DNA of 61,369 nucleotides, from the NCBI GenBank assembly GCA_026705765.1, contig JAPPAB010000003.1:1-61369 (forward strand), in the 5' to 3' direction. A program made the translations under genes and the position numbers. The notes under the pieces are model-generated. The model made no database searches. It saw only the letters and a program-made list of their open reading frames with translations, and had not been told where the DNA came from. This document shows positions 1 to 9,181 of this stretch, piece after piece. The DNA comes from Gemmatimonadota bacterium. Its GTDB lineage: Bacteria > Latescibacterota > UBA2968. Position 1 is the stretch's first letter; each line of letters begins with the position of its first letter.

Positions 1-152
1 AAACTCTGACCCCTATCACGGGGCTACAATTTTACAGAACTTTTTGGACTTGACCGATTTCGGCTGAGGTTAGATTGTATCAAGCTGTAGTATAGGATAG
101 CAGGAAAACCACTCGAATACATAACTTATTCTCGCACAGGTAGTTATCATAA

Positions 153-476
153 TCAATTGATTTTGTGTATTGTTGAAACGCGGCGTCGTGCATCCGCTAA
201 TTTCTGATAAAACACAGGATCTGATTCTCGGGACGCTTTTCGCTGTATCTCGAAATCTGTTTTCGCTCTCTCAAGATATGTCTCAATTTCTGCCTGATGG
301 GCAAGATAGAATGCAATAGCTCCATAGACCTGTTCGAGTGTCAGTACAGGAAGCGATTGGGCAATGCTCTCAGGAGATTGACTATCCAGAAAAGCATAAA
401 CAATGGTATCCAGCGAGACCCGACTATTTGCAATCCAATAGCCTTTGTCTCGATACTCAACATAAATCTTGTTCAT
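153..476 (-). CDS. DUF433 family protein (antitoxin-like)
   Basis: The 107-residue product opens with the YVEYRDKGYWI and RVSLDTIVYAFL segments and continues with SPESIAQS and LTLEQVYGAIAFYL, the hallmark pattern of DUF433. This is a small winged-helix-like family usually encoded as the antitoxin half of pairs with a DUF5615 PIN-like toxin. The usual partner would follow directly downstream, but positions 1-152 hold no PIN-like reading frame, so the gene looks orphaned here, unless the partner was lost or sits elsewhere. It is last in an AT-rich three-gene run with the HEPN-like gene (37 bp upstream). The C-terminal 35 residues are charged and probably helical. Family call fairly sure; function as an antitoxin is inference. 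Confidence 0.75.
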   Translation of the reverse strand: MNKIYVEYRDKGYWIANSRVSLDTIVYAFLDSQSPESIAQSLPVLTLEQVYGAIAFYLAHQAEIETYLERAKTDFEIQRKASRESDPVFYQKLADARRRVSTIHKIN

Positions 477-513
477 ATTCTCGTCTCATCAAAGATGCCC
501 AGTGATTGTACGA

Positions 514-942
514 TTATGTATTCTCGTGCAAGTATTGAAGTATATCTTCTTGAATCCGATCTTTATCTGAACTGTGCAGGCATATCTCTTCCAGATTATT
601 AATAATCTCCGTTGCATCCAGCAATACCTGCTGAACATTACTGTCTTTTTCGACCAGCGTATCGGTGAGAACATAATCGGCCCGTCGGCGCCAGCCATGT
701 AGGCTTTTGATTTTCTCACCCAATTTTGCCACATCCTTGATACTACATCCACAAAGAGAACCAAATACATTTCCATGTGCGTTGGAACCTCTCCCAACCC
801 GTCCACCTAAATTCTGAATAATGTTAGCCCCTATATGATATGAAGCATAATAGGCACGGCTAATAGCAGTCCGTTTTTCAGCCGCTGAAGGAGAATTTTT
901 TGCAAGATCAAGTGCTACAGTAAAAAATTCATTTGGCTGCAT
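514..942 (-). CDS. HEPN-like domain protein
   Basis: The 142-residue product carries an AISRAYYASYH helix near residues 26-36 and a GWRRRADYVL segment near residues 83-92. These two signatures are common in small HEPN (higher eukaryote/prokaryote nucleotide-binding) proteins. HEPN proteins are all-helical and often act as RNases or as partners of nucleotidyltransferases in toxin-antitoxin or defence modules. The start lies 3 bp from the stop of the upstream 135-residue gene, so the two are almost certainly co-transcribed. No MNT-type nucleotidyltransferase is nearby. The catalytic Rx4-6H motif of toxic HEPN RNases is not clearly present, so it may be a non-catalytic member. Base composition is AT-richer than the metH side, suggesting transfer. 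Confidence 0.6.
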   Translation of the reverse strand: MQPNEFFTVALDLAKNSPSAAEKRTAISRAYYASYHIGANIIQNLGGRVGRGSNAHGNVFGSLCGCSIKDVAKLGEKIKSLHGWRRRADYVLTDTLVEKDSNVQQVLLDATEIINNLEEICLHSSDKDRIQEDILQYLHENT

Positions 943-945
943 TGG

Positions 946-1353
946 CTATTCCGCAATATCTAAAAGAAGTTGGAAATATGCTCTTGCTTTTGCTGGAACA
1001 TCCTCGACCCAGGTATCGAGAAATCTATCATAATATTCATAAATCTCTTTTCGATCACCCGTGACAGAGAACAATACCTCAACAAAAACATCGTCAGACT
1101 CATCATCTTTTTCGAGACTGAATGCGCCACTCTCTAAATTTGGAAAATGACTTTCAAGAAGCCCAGGTAGCTTTGAATACCACTTTGCTATACCTTTTTC
1201 CCGACAAAAAGCCTCTATTGCGTCATTTGAATTGCTGTCACAGCCTGGCTTGAAGCGTACCATTTCAGCGCTGTACACCATTTCATCAAAATCAAAGGAT
1301 TTGCCTTTGGCTTGTCGTTCCGAAAGCTCCGAAACCTCTATTGCCATATTCAT
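946..1353 (-). CDS. hypothetical protein paired with HEPN-like gene
   Basis: I do not recognise this 135-residue protein. It is acidic and probably mixed helix/strand. The middle holds a Trp-Tyr pair (AKWYSKLPGLL), followed by an acidic stretch (EKDDESDD), a strand-like VFVEVLFSV and a helical C-terminus. There is no signal peptide or membrane segment. Its stop lies 3 bp from the start of the HEPN-like gene, so they form a tight pair. By position it could be the antitoxin or specificity partner of the HEPN protein, but nothing in the sequence proves this. The start is the second codon-level Met (MNMAIEV) after an AGGA-like site; MAIEV two codons on is equally possible. Confidence 0.55.
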   Translation of the reverse strand: MNMAIEVSELSERQAKGKSFDFDEMVYSAEMVRFKPGCDSNSNDAIEAFCREKGIAKWYSKLPGLLESHFPNLESGAFSLEKDDESDDVFVEVLFSVTGDRKEIYEYYDRFLDTWVEDVPAKARAYFQLLLDIAE

Positions 1354-1494
1354 ATCCTTCCTATGAATTGCTCGCGTCTATGGCAGTGAATCCGCCATAC
1401 TTATTGGTACTCAAAATATACTCCACTTTTCGAGTATTAACAAGGTGGGTAAAAATATTAAAACGCAATGCACAAAATTCCTACCCTCTCGCCT

Positions 1495-1524
1495 TTCATC
1501 TGCGTTCATCTGCGTTCATCTGCG
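1495..1524. repeat. three tandem TTCATCTGCG units
   Basis: Three perfect head-to-tail copies of the 10-mer TTCATCTGCG occupy 1495-1524, ending four bases before the metH stop codon. The same core (ATCTGCG) recurs in a looser array at 45867-45920. The 175 bp gap between metH and the HEPN cassette holds this repeat and otherwise nothing I can name. Confidence 0.8.
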
Positions 1525-1528
1525 GATA

Positions 1529-4500
1529 CTACTTATACCCCAAATTCGGAGCCAGCCAGCGTTCCATCTCGTCCATCTGCATCCCCTTCCGCCGTGCGTA
1601 ATCGGCCACCTGATCCGCATCGATCTTGCCCACGGCAAAATAGCGCGCATCGGGATGTGCGAGATACCATCCGCTGACCGAAGCCGCTGGAGACATCGCA
1701 AAATTCTCAGTCAACCGAATATCCGTCTCTCGCTCAACCCCGAGCAAATCAAACAAAGTCTGCTTCTCCGTGTGATCTGGACAAGCGGGATAACCGGGCG
1801 CGGGACGAATACCGCGATATCTCTCCCGGATCAAATCCTCATTGCTCAACGCCTCGTCCAGACCATATCCCCAATCTCGCCGCGCCTTTGTGTGCAAAAA
1901 CTCGGCAAATGCTTCAGCCAGGCGATCCGCTATAGCCTGAAGCAAAATGGCATTATAATCGTCCAATGCGTGCTTAAATGCCGCGGCTTTTGCATCAACG
2001 CCCAATCCGGCCGTCACGGCAAATATCCCGATATAATCTGCGTATCCAACGGGTGCGACAAAATCGGCCAGTGAAAAATACGGTCCTCCCGTGCGCTTTT
2101 CCTGCTGCTGGCGCAACATCGGCAACCGCGCCCGCTCGGCATCTCTCCGCTCATCTTCAAACACGACAATATCGTCGCCATCGGCATTTGCAGGGAAAAA
2201 TCCGTACACCGCCTGTGCCTGGATCCATCCCTCATCCACAATCGCCTTGAGCATCGCCTGCGCATCGTCGAATAATTTGCGCGCCTCTGCGCCCTTATTC
2301 GGATCATTCAATATCTTCGGATAGCTGCCTCGCAACTCCCATGCGTGGAAAAACGGTCCCCAATCGATAAAATCGGCCAGTTGAGAAATCGGAAAATCGC
2401 ACAAATCTTGCACACCCGTAAACTTGGGCCTGGGAAGATCAACCTGTGCCCAATCAAACGCCTGGCGACGCGATAGAGCATCCGAATACGAAATCAGCGG
2501 CCTTCGGGAAATATCAAACTCAGCCAATGCCCGCTGCTGTGACTCGCGATTTGCCCGCACATACTCATCGCGCTGCTCTGCGTTCAACAGCGTACCCACC
2601 ACACCTGTTGCGCGCGATGCATCCACAACATGCACGGTTGCATAATCGTAAACCGGGGCAATTTTCACCGCCGTATGCCTGCGGCTCGTGGTCGCTCCCC
2701 CAATTAAAAGAGGCACGTCAAACTCTTCGCGCTGCATCTCCTGCGCGACATGGACCATCTCATTGAGCGATGGCGTAATCAAACCGCTCAGCCCGATGAT
2801 ATCGACCTGTTCTTCTCGCGCAACTTTCAAAATGCGATCCGCGGGCACCATCACACCCAGGTCAATCACCTCGTAATTATTGCATCCCAAAACCACGCCC
2901 ACAATATTCTTGCCAATATCGTGAACATCCCCCTTCACCGTCGCCATCAGAACCTTGCCCCGCGCCCCGCCGCCTGCTTTATCCTCTTCCATCAAAGGCT
3001 CGAGATACGCCACCGCCTGCTTCATCACGCGCGCTGTTTTAACCACCTGGGGCAAAAACATTTTGCCCGCGCCAAACAAATCGCCCACCACATTCATCCC
3101 GTCCATCAACGGACCTTCGATCATCTCCAGTGGTTTGTACCTGTCAAGCGCCTCCTCCAAATCCTCTTCCAAATGCTCTGACTGCCCGTGCAATAGCGCG
3201 TGTTTCAAGCGATCTTCAACCGATCCCTGCCGCCAGGCATCGTCTTTTTGGCGGCTCTTGCCCTCTGATCGCACAGACTCGGCAAAATCCACCAGCCGTT
3301 CCGTTGCATCTTTCCGCCTGTTGAATAACACATCTTCAATCAGCACGCGCAACTTCTCGGGAATTTCTTCATACACCATTAACTGTCCGGCATTGACAAT
3401 GCCCATATCCAGACCAGCTTGAATAGCGTGATACAAAAAAGCCGCGTGAATTGCCTCGCGCACGTAATCATTGCCCCGGAATGAGAACGAAATATTGCTC
3501 ACGCCACCACTCGTTTTTGCGCCCGGGCACAGGTCTTTGATCTGCTTCACAGCCTCGATAAAATTGACCGCATAATTGTTGTGTTCTTCAATACCCGTTG
3601 CAACGGTCAATATATTCGGATCAAAAATAATATCCGATGCATCCATCCCCACATCTTCGGTCAAAATGCGATATGCGCGCTGGCAAATCCGCACCTTATC
3701 TTCAATCGATGTCGCCTGCCCCTTCTCATCAAATGCCATTACCACAACCGCAGCACCGTAGCGCAACACGGTTTCCGCCTGTGACTTAAAAACCGCCTCG
3801 CCCTCTTTCAAACTAATGGAATTGACAATCGCCTTGCCCTGTACGCATTTCAACCCAGCTTCAATCACTTCAAAATCGGAACTGTCAATCACAATTGGCA
3901 CGCGCGCAATATCGGGTTCGCCCGAGATCAGCTTTAAAAACGTCGCCATAGCGTCTTTTGAATCGAGCAACCCCTCGTCCATATTGACATCAATCATATT
4001 CGCGCCACCAGCCACCTGCTCCCGCGCAACTGCCAGTGCTGCCGCATAATCACCCGTTTTGATCAACCGCGCAAACCGCCGCGATCCCGTCACATTGGTG
4101 CGCTCGCCAATCATAATAAAATTGGAATCGGGATAAATAATCATTGGCTCCAAGCCGCTAAACCGCGACACAGAAGACCGCTCGGGGATTTTTCTCGGTG
4201 CCTTATCGGATACAGCCTCGGCAATCGCTGCAATATATTCGGGCGTGGTACCACAACATCCGCCCACGATATTGAGCCACCCCTGCGCGGCAAAATCGCC
4301 TAAAATACCCGCCATGTGGCCCGGAGAATCGTCGTATTCCCCAAACTCATTGGGCAAACCCGCATTGGGATAGCAACTCATAAATGCCGGTGCGAAATGA
4401 GATAAAGCCTCCACATAAGGCCGCATTTCCCGCGCACCGAGGGCGCAGTTAATCCCCACACTCAAGGGCTGTGCGTGCGCCACCGACAACCAGAATGCCT

Positions 4501-5185
4501 CTATCGTCTGTCCGGACAACGTGCGTCCGCTTTGATCGGCAACCGTACCAGAAATCATCACGGGCACTTTCACACCTTGATCCAGAAAATAACGCGACAC
4601 GGCAAATAATGCGGCTTTGGCTGTGAGGGTATCGAACACCGTCTCCACCAGGATCAGATCCACACCGCCAGCCATCAAACCCTCTACCTGCGCGTAATAC
4701 CCATTGACCACATCTTCAAATGTATGCGTGCGAAAAGCCGGATCATTCACATTGGGAGAGAGCGAAAGCGTACAACTCGTTGGTCCCAGAGCACCCGCGA
4801 CAAATCGCGGCTTATCCGGATTGTGCACTGTCATCTCGTCGGCTGCTTTTCGCGCAACCCGAGCAGCTGCCACATTGAGATCGTAAACCCGGTCCTGAAG
4901 CTGATACTCCGCCATTGAAATCGGTGTGGCATTAAACGTATTCGTCTCGATAATATCCGCCCCGGCTTCCAAAAAACGACGATGAATATCCGCGATCAAA
5001 TGCGGCTGTGTCAGGCACAAGAGATCGCTACATCCCTTCACATCAACGGGATGATCCCCAAAGTCTTCCCCTCGAAACGCCCGCTCGTCCAGATCATAAG
5101 CCTGAATCATCGTCGCCATCGCGCCATCGAGCAGCAAAATGCGCTCTGACATCAAGTTGCGAATGGTTGTATCTATATCGCGCAT
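1529..5185 (-). CDS. metH: cobalamin-dependent methionine synthase
   Basis: MetH transfers a methyl group from 5-methyltetrahydrofolate through cobalamin to homocysteine. The 1218-residue length and domain order match the full four-module enzyme. First comes the homocysteine/zinc domain with a Cys near 247 (INCALG) and a [10 protein letters not shown] pair near 310. Next is the pterin domain starting around 350 ([11 protein letters not shown]). The cobalamin domain carries GDVHDIGKN, with the lower axial ligand His755. Last is the C-terminal AdoMet-activation domain with [12 protein letters not shown] near 1128. The start is set by AAGGAGAATTT just before the ATG. The gene lies 9 bp after the TauE-like gene, so it is probably the second gene of that operon. 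No cobalamin or SAM riboswitch fits between them. Confidence 0.98.
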   Translation of the reverse strand: MRDIDTTIRNLMSERILLLDGAMATMIQAYDLDERAFRGEDFGDHPVDVKGCSDLLCLTQPHLIADIHRRFLEAGADIIETNTFNATPISMAEYQLQDRVYDLNVAAARVARKAADEMTVHNPDKPRFVAGALGPTSCTLSLSPNVNDPAFRTHTFEDVVNGYYAQVEGLMAGGVDLILVETVFDTLTAKAALFAVSRYFLDQGVKVPVMISGTVADQSGRTLSGQTIEAFWLSVAHAQPLSVGINCALGAREMRPYVEALSHFAPAFMSCYPNAGLPNEFGEYDDSPGHMAGILGDFAAQGWLNIVGGCCGTTPEYIAAIAEAVSDKAPRKIPERSSVSRFSGLEPMIIYPDSNFIMIGERTNVTGSRRFARLIKTGDYAAALAVAREQVAGGANMIDVNMDEGLLDSKDAMATFLKLISGEPDIARVPIVIDSSDFEVIEAGLKCVQGKAIVNSISLKEGEAVFKSQAETVLRYGAAVVVMAFDEKGQATSIEDKVRICQRAYRILTEDVGMDASDIIFDPNILTVATGIEEHNNYAVNFIEAVKQIKDLCPGAKTSGGVSNISFSFRGNDYVREAIHAAFLYHAIQAGLDMGIVNAGQLMVYEEIPEKLRVLIEDVLFNRRKDATERLVDFAESVRSEGKSRQKDDAWRQGSVEDRLKHALLHGQSEHLEEDLEEALDRYKPLEMIEGPLMDGMNVVGDLFGAGKMFLPQVVKTARVMKQAVAYLEPLMEEDKAGGGARGKVLMATVKGDVHDIGKNIVGVVLGCNNYEVIDLGVMVPADRILKVAREEQVDIIGLSGLITPSLNEMVHVAQEMQREEFDVPLLIGGATTSRRHTAVKIAPVYDYATVHVVDASRATGVVGTLLNAEQRDEYVRANRESQQRALAEFDISRRPLISYSDALSRRQAFDWAQVDLPRPKFTGVQDLCDFPISQLADFIDWGPFFHAWELRGSYPKILNDPNKGAEARKLFDDAQAMLKAIVDEGWIQAQAVYGFFPANADGDDIVVFEDERRDAERARLPMLRQQQEKRTGGPYFSLADFVAPVGYADYIGIFAVTAGLGVDAKAAAFKHALDDYNAILLQAIADRLAEAFAEFLHTKARRDWGYGLDEALSNEDLIRERYRGIRPAPGYPACPDHTEKQTLFDLLGVERETDIRLTENFAMSPAASVSGWYLAHPDARYFAVGKIDADQVADYARRKGMQMDEMERWLAPNLGYK

Positions 5186-5194
5186 AAATTCTCC

Positions 5195-5926
5195 TTAAAA
5201 AATCGCCGCCGCCAATCCGCCGGCCATCACCATCCCAATCGAAATCCAGCGAAACACCGCCACCTGGTGAACCCGTGCGCGGAGATAGGTCGCGGTCAAG
5301 AATCCCAAAATCAAACCCGGCGCACCCCAGAGGACAAATTGCAAACTCTCTATCGTCAACACCCCTACTGCCCACAACACACTGAGACTCAACGTGGAAG
5401 TACACAAAAAACAGGTCAAAAGCGTTGCGCGCATCATCGCCTGCGGCCAGCGCTGTTTCAACCCAAACAGAACGATAGGTGGTCCAGATACACCGATACT
5501 GGACGACAAAAAACCGCTGAACATACCCACCCCTCCACAGGTCAGTGTATCATGTCGGAAAGGATTACCCGGTCGCAACTGCAAAACAATTGCCAATACC
5601 ACCATCGCCAGACCAATGGCGCGCTTCATCACCTCTGCATCTGTATCGCGTAAAACAATCGCACCGATAGGCATGCCCACAATCGCACTCCCCACAATCA
5701 TTCCCAGCACCTTCCAATCTACATCCCGCCTCAGTTGAATAAATTGCCCGGTGCCCAAAGGCAAATAAGACATCAAAACCCCGGGCACAACCACCTGGGC
5801 GGGAAACCACAAGACCATTGCCGGTATAGAAAGCAGGTTAAAACCAAACCCTGTCAACCCCTGCAAGCTACCCGCAATCCAAAAAATACTGCTCGCATAA
5901 CATATTTCGCGTATTGGAAAATCCAT
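5195..5926 (-). CDS. TauE/SafE-family membrane transporter
   Basis: The 243-residue protein is almost entirely hydrophobic, with about seven to eight membrane spans. The N-terminal GSLQGLTGFGFNL glycine motif is typical of TauE/SafE (sulfite exporter) family permeases, and a second half near residues 135-160 (GMFSGFLSSSIGVSGPPIVLF) repeats it, as expected for this internally duplicated fold. Family members move small organic or sulfur anions, but the substrate cannot be read from the sequence. It directly precedes metH, so a role in sulfur supply is an attractive inference only. It is divergent from the MFS gene, with 45 bp between starts. Confidence 0.85.
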   Translation of the reverse strand: MDFPIREICYASSIFWIAGSLQGLTGFGFNLLSIPAMVLWFPAQVVVPGVLMSYLPLGTGQFIQLRRDVDWKVLGMIVGSAIVGMPIGAIVLRDTDAEVMKRAIGLAMVVLAIVLQLRPGNPFRHDTLTCGGVGMFSGFLSSSIGVSGPPIVLFGLKQRWPQAMMRATLLTCFLCTSTLSLSVLWAVGVLTIESLQFVLWGAPGLILGFLTATYLRARVHQVAVFRWISIGMVMAGGLAAAIF

Positions 5927-5971
5927 TGTGTTGTGGTTGCTTTTCGCCTCTTATTTTTGTTTTTTACCTCA

Positions 5972-7216
5972 ATGAACGCAATCATCCGCAACCCCCTTAT
6001 CCTCCCCGTCTTTATCCCCACTTTTCTACTCAGACTGGGCAGTGGCCTGCTCGTCCCTATATTGCCACTCTACGCCAAATCTTTTGACATTTCCTACAGC
6101 CTCGTCGGTCTCGTGCTCGCTGCCGAAGGTATCGGTCACCTCGTTGGCGATCTGCCCGCAGCCATGCTACTCAACCGCATTGGTCGCAAATCCGCGATGC
6201 TATTGGGGGTAATAACAGTTGCATTGTGCGGCGCAGGCCTCTTTTTCGCACCATCCATATCCGTAGTCTTCCTGCTGCGCTTTGTGGGCGGGATAGGCGG
6301 CGCACTTTGGGACATCTCGCGGTATGCTTATTTAGCCGATGCCACAGCCGTCCACCAGAGGGGCCGCGCCCTCTCTGTATTTGGTGGTATCAGCCGTATC
6401 GGCACCTTTTTGGGACCTGTCATTGGCGGCTATATTGCCTCTGTCGCCTCTGTAAGATATCCATTCCTCGTTTATGGCGGCATTTCACTCCTATCCGCAG
6501 TAGTCGCGGCAATCGCCGTTGAAGCCTCCCGCAAGCGCGTATCGCCACCGCAACACGGTCTTGCGCGACACTTCGCCAATATCTTTCGCGCCCACAGCAA
6601 AAATCTAATCACTGCAGGCACAGGTCAGCTCTTTGCCCAAACCATTCGCAGTGGTCGCTACATCATCATACCGCTTTACGGCGCCGAAGTCCTCGACCTG
6701 GGATATGAACAAATCGGTCTCATTATGACGATCTCGGGCTTTATCGACATGATGATGTTCTATCCCGCTGGGGTCATCATGGATCGCTTTGGACGCAAAT
6801 TCGCCAATGTTCCCAGCTTTGCACTACAAGCCATTGGCATGGCACTTATCCCGCTCACAGAAACTTTTGCTCCCCACCTCAATGTGTCCTTTTTCTTTCT
6901 CGACCTCATCACAGGAGAATTTATCGCCCTCTTATTCCCCGCCAGCCTGCTTGGATTTGGCAATGGCCTCAGTTCTGGAGCCATGATGACCCTGGGAGCC
7001 GACCTTGCACCTCGCGACGCTTTGAGCGAGTTTTTGGGCCTCTGGCGCCTCATCGGCGATGGCGGACGCATGTCTGGACCCGTATGCGTCGGTTATGTCG
7101 CCGACCTCCTCGGCCTATCGCCAGCTGCTCTGGCTATTGCAGGCATCGGCCTTTCCGCAGCGGGTATCTTCCTCTTCCTCGTTCCTGAGACTCTGGAAAG
7201 ACGAATAGACGAATAG
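5972..7216 (+). CDS. MFS transporter
   Basis: A 414-residue, 12-span major facilitator. The first half has the MFS motif-A loop between spans 2 and 3 (LNRIGRKSAML), repeated in the second half as MDRFGRKFAN. I chose the ATG at 5972 (MNAIIRNP). The frame is open further upstream, but that part runs over the divergent TauE-like gene and reads as a poor, polar sequence. The drug/sugar efflux-like pattern does not reveal the substrate. The last residues (RRIDE) and the stop codon are encoded inside an octamer repeat (ACGAATAG units) that continues into the intergenic region. Confidence 0.85.
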   Translation: MNAIIRNPLILPVFIPTFLLRLGSGLLVPILPLYAKSFDISYSLVGLVLAAEGIGHLVGDLPAAMLLNRIGRKSAMLLGVITVALCGAGLFFAPSISVVFLLRFVGGIGGALWDISRYAYLADATAVHQRGRALSVFGGISRIGTFLGPVIGGYIASVASVRYPFLVYGGISLLSAVVAAIAVEASRKRVSPPQHGLARHFANIFRAHSKNLITAGTGQLFAQTIRSGRYIIIPLYGAEVLDLGYEQIGLIMTISGFIDMMMFYPAGVIMDRFGRKFANVPSFALQAIGMALIPLTETFAPHLNVSFFFLDLITGEFIALLFPASLLGFGNGLSSGAMMTLGADLAPRDALSEFLGLWRLIGDGGRMSGPVCVGYVADLLGLSPAALAIAGIGLSAAGIFLFLVPETLERRIDE

Positions 7217-7287
7217 ACGAATCCCACCCCGCCACCCAAAGTCGTTACGGGCTTCGATTCGCTGATTCGTTGATTCGCTGATTCGTT
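7201..7287. repeat. octamer repeat pair between convergent genes
   Basis: Two tandem ACGAATAG units plus a third partial one (from 7201) lie on the left. On the right, four units of the form G(C/T)TGATTC run from about 7261 to the stop codon of the convergent gene at 7287. The right arm is an imperfect reverse complement of the left, so the RNA could fold into a weak long hairpin between the two convergent genes. A related one-armed array is found at 36580-36607. Confidence 0.7.
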
Positions 7288-8033
7288 CAGCCCTTCACCA
7301 TCGCCTCCAGATGCGCCACAATCTCATCAATCGGTGCATAACAGGTCGAACAGGGATAGAGAAACTCTCCTGTTGCCCGCAAATGCGCCCCATTTTTTAT
7401 ATGAAAGCGCCCCGTGCGGTCCATAAATTGCCCCCAATGCCCCATCGTATATCCCGCTTTTGGGCTCACTATCGCGCTCTCGCGCCAGCTTTTGGGAAAG
7501 AGATCTTGAAATGGTGGCGCAGAATTGAGCCAACTGCCACACCTCACAGTCTTCACATCGGAGCGTCGCTGTTGCGTATCCTTTAACAATTGCAGCAATG
7601 TGCCCATAAATGCATCTCGCATTTCACTCAGAGGCGATTTGGGCTGATACACATTGCCAATGTGGATCGCGATATAATCCTCGCCATCGTCATACGTCCA
7701 GCATTCGTAAGGACGTCCCCTTGTCGAAGGTCTGCCATAACCCTTTTTCACGCGGGGCCACAAATAGGCCAACCCTTCTTCTTCCCATGCCTCACCCTCA
7801 CAACGATCAAAAATGGCCTTCAAACCCTTTAGACAAGCATTCCAATCCGGGTCTTCATGCCCCCGCGCCGGATGGCGATCACCATCGAAAAAATCCGTAT
7901 TTCGATACGTATTGACCCGAGAAGTAATCGCATTTTCAAACCCAATCCCCTCCCGCGCCATCAGAAACCGCGCATACCACAAACTCAGCTTGAGAAAATG
8001 GCTGACATAGTGAATGCGTATTTCGTTATCCAT
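7287..8033 (-). CDS. hypothetical protein, 248 residues
   Basis: I do not recognise a family. The protein is soluble, rich in Trp, Tyr and Gly, with no signal peptide. It contains a run of charged and aromatic residues (CWTYDDGEDYIAIHIGN near 115-131) and a C-terminal segment with two close Cys (YPCSTCYAP) that could bind a metal, though this is only suggestive. The start at 8033 is supported by AAGGAGTTTCG before the ATG. A longer frame to 8063 exists but lacks such a site. It stands alone between the octamer repeat and the tRNA-Gly terminator. Confidence 0.7.
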   Translation of the reverse strand: MDNEIRIHYVSHFLKLSLWYARFLMAREGIGFENAITSRVNTYRNTDFFDGDRHPARGHEDPDWNACLKGLKAIFDRCEGEAWEEEGLAYLWPRVKKGYGRPSTRGRPYECWTYDDGEDYIAIHIGNVYQPKSPLSEMRDAFMGTLLQLLKDTQQRRSDVKTVRCGSWLNSAPPFQDLFPKSWRESAIVSPKAGYTMGHWGQFMDRTGRFHIKNGAHLRATGEFLYPCSTCYAPIDEIVAHLEAMVKG

Positions 8034-8087
8034 CGAAACTCCTTCGAACGCAGTAAATTGCACCGATTGGCTTTATTCAATACATAA

Positions 8088-8125
8088 AACAAAAAGAACG
8101 GACAACCCGCTTTGAGATTGCCCGT
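8088..8125 (-). terminator. terminator after tRNA-Gly
   Basis: Read on the minus strand, ACGGGCAA pairs with TTGTCCGT (one G-U pair) across a 12-base loop and is followed by TTCTTTTTG. It lies just downstream of the tRNA and fits a Rho-independent terminator for it. Confidence 0.65.
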
Positions 8126-8141
8126 GATTTTCATTATTTTT

Positions 8142-8217
8142 TGGAGCGGGAAACGGGACTCGAACCCGCGACATCAAGCTTGGGAAGCTTGCACTCTACC
8201 AACTGAGTTATTCCCGC
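8142..8217 (-). tRNA. tRNA-Gly (anticodon CCC)
   Basis: The 76-base minus-strand sequence folds into a full cloverleaf. The acceptor stem is GCGGGAA with TTCCCGC, the D-arm is ACTCAGTTGGTAGAGT, and the anticodon stem CAAGC/GCTTG encloses loop TTCCCAA. The T-arm is GCGGGTTCGAGTCCCGT, the discriminator is T, and the CCA end is encoded. The anticodon CCC (8182-8184) reads GGG glycine codons. The sequence closely resembles other bacterial glycine tRNAs except in the anticodon stem. Confidence 0.95.
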
Positions 8218-8258
8218 TCCTCAAGGAATAGCCAATTTACAGGTGTTCCCATGTGATG

Positions 8259-9179
8259 TCAACATGTTTCAAGATTTTGCAAGATGGGAGTTGCCACATC
8301 ACCACCACTGCCATCCATCCACTGTATGCGCTCATCTTTGCGAAAAAAGGTCATCTGTCGCTTGGCATAGCGCCGCGTACCCTGTTGCAAATCGGCAAGC
8401 GCGCGATCAAGCGTCGTCTCACCATTGAGATATTGAAATATCTCGCGGTATCCGAATGCATTGAGCGCGTTTAGATCGGGAGTATAACCCCTGTCGCGAA
8501 GGCTTGCGGCTTCTTCGATCAGGCCATTCTGGAACATGAGGCAAGCGCGCGCATTGATCCGGTCATAGAGTACTTCGCGCTCCCAGTACAAACCAAAATA
8601 AGATGCCGCATGACAAATCGGTGGCGTTGGCGGCACCTTCTGATGTTCAGAAAGCGGCTTACCCGATGCTTCATAGACTTCCAGGCCGCGCAGAATGCGT
8701 TGTGTATCAGTTGGGTGAATTTTTGCAGCCCATTCTGGATCGGCTTCACACAGCCTTTTGTACAGGGCGGGAAGACACGCTCTCCCCTCTTCCTTTAATC
8801 GCGTGCGAATCTCTATCGGAATTTTCGGTACAGGTGAAAAGCCATCGAACAACGCGCGAATATAAAGTCCCGCGCCCCCAACCACAATGGGCACCTTGCC
8901 ACGACGCAAAATATCTCCAATTACAGCAGACGCATCTTCGGCAAATTGCCCCGCGCTATAATCTTCATCGGGATTCACAAAATCGATGAGATGATGGCGC
9001 GCAGCAGCCCGTTCTTCAGTTGTGGGCTTTGCAGTCCCAATATCCATAAAACGATAAATCTGCCGCGCATCTGCCGATATAATCTCGCCATCTATCCTCT
9101 GCGCGAGTTCAATACCTACAGTCGTTTTGCCCGATGCCGTCGGTCCGGCAATCACCAGAATATCTGGGAATGAGGCCAT
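8259..9179 (-). CDS. miaA: tRNA dimethylallyltransferase
   Basis: MiaA adds a dimethylallyl group to N6 of A37 in tRNAs reading codons that start with U. The 306-residue length is normal. The N-terminal P-loop (AGPTASGKT, residues 12-20) is followed by the ISADARQIYRFMDIGTAKP segment, which binds the tRNA and the dimethylallyl donor. Later come the GTQRIL-like GLEVYE helix and the C-terminal RRYAKRQMTFFRKD RNA-contact motif. The gene starts 2 bp after the mutL stop, the mutL-miaA order found in many bacteria, so it is co-transcribed with mutL. Confidence 0.96.
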   Translation of the reverse strand: MASFPDILVIAGPTASGKTTVGIELAQRIDGEIISADARQIYRFMDIGTAKPTTEERAAARHHLIDFVNPDEDYSAGQFAEDASAVIGDILRRGKVPIVVGGAGLYIRALFDGFSPVPKIPIEIRTRLKEEGRACLPALYKRLCEADPEWAAKIHPTDTQRILRGLEVYEASGKPLSEHQKVPPTPPICHAASYFGLYWEREVLYDRINARACLMFQNGLIEEAASLRDRGYTPDLNALNAFGYREIFQYLNGETTLDRALADLQQGTRRYAKRQMTFFRKDERIQWMDGSGGDVATPILQNLETC

Positions 9180-9181
9180 GA

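Noticed and set aside
1-152. Possible DUF5615 PIN-like toxin after the DUF433 gene
   Set aside because: Only a short non-matching frame is present; no PIN-like sequence is seen.
5186-5194. Cobalamin or SAM riboswitch before metH
   Set aside because: The gap to the upstream TauE-like gene is 9 bp, too small for any riboswitch.
7201-7287. CRISPR array
   Set aside because: Units are 8 bases with no spacers of constant length and no cas genes nearby.
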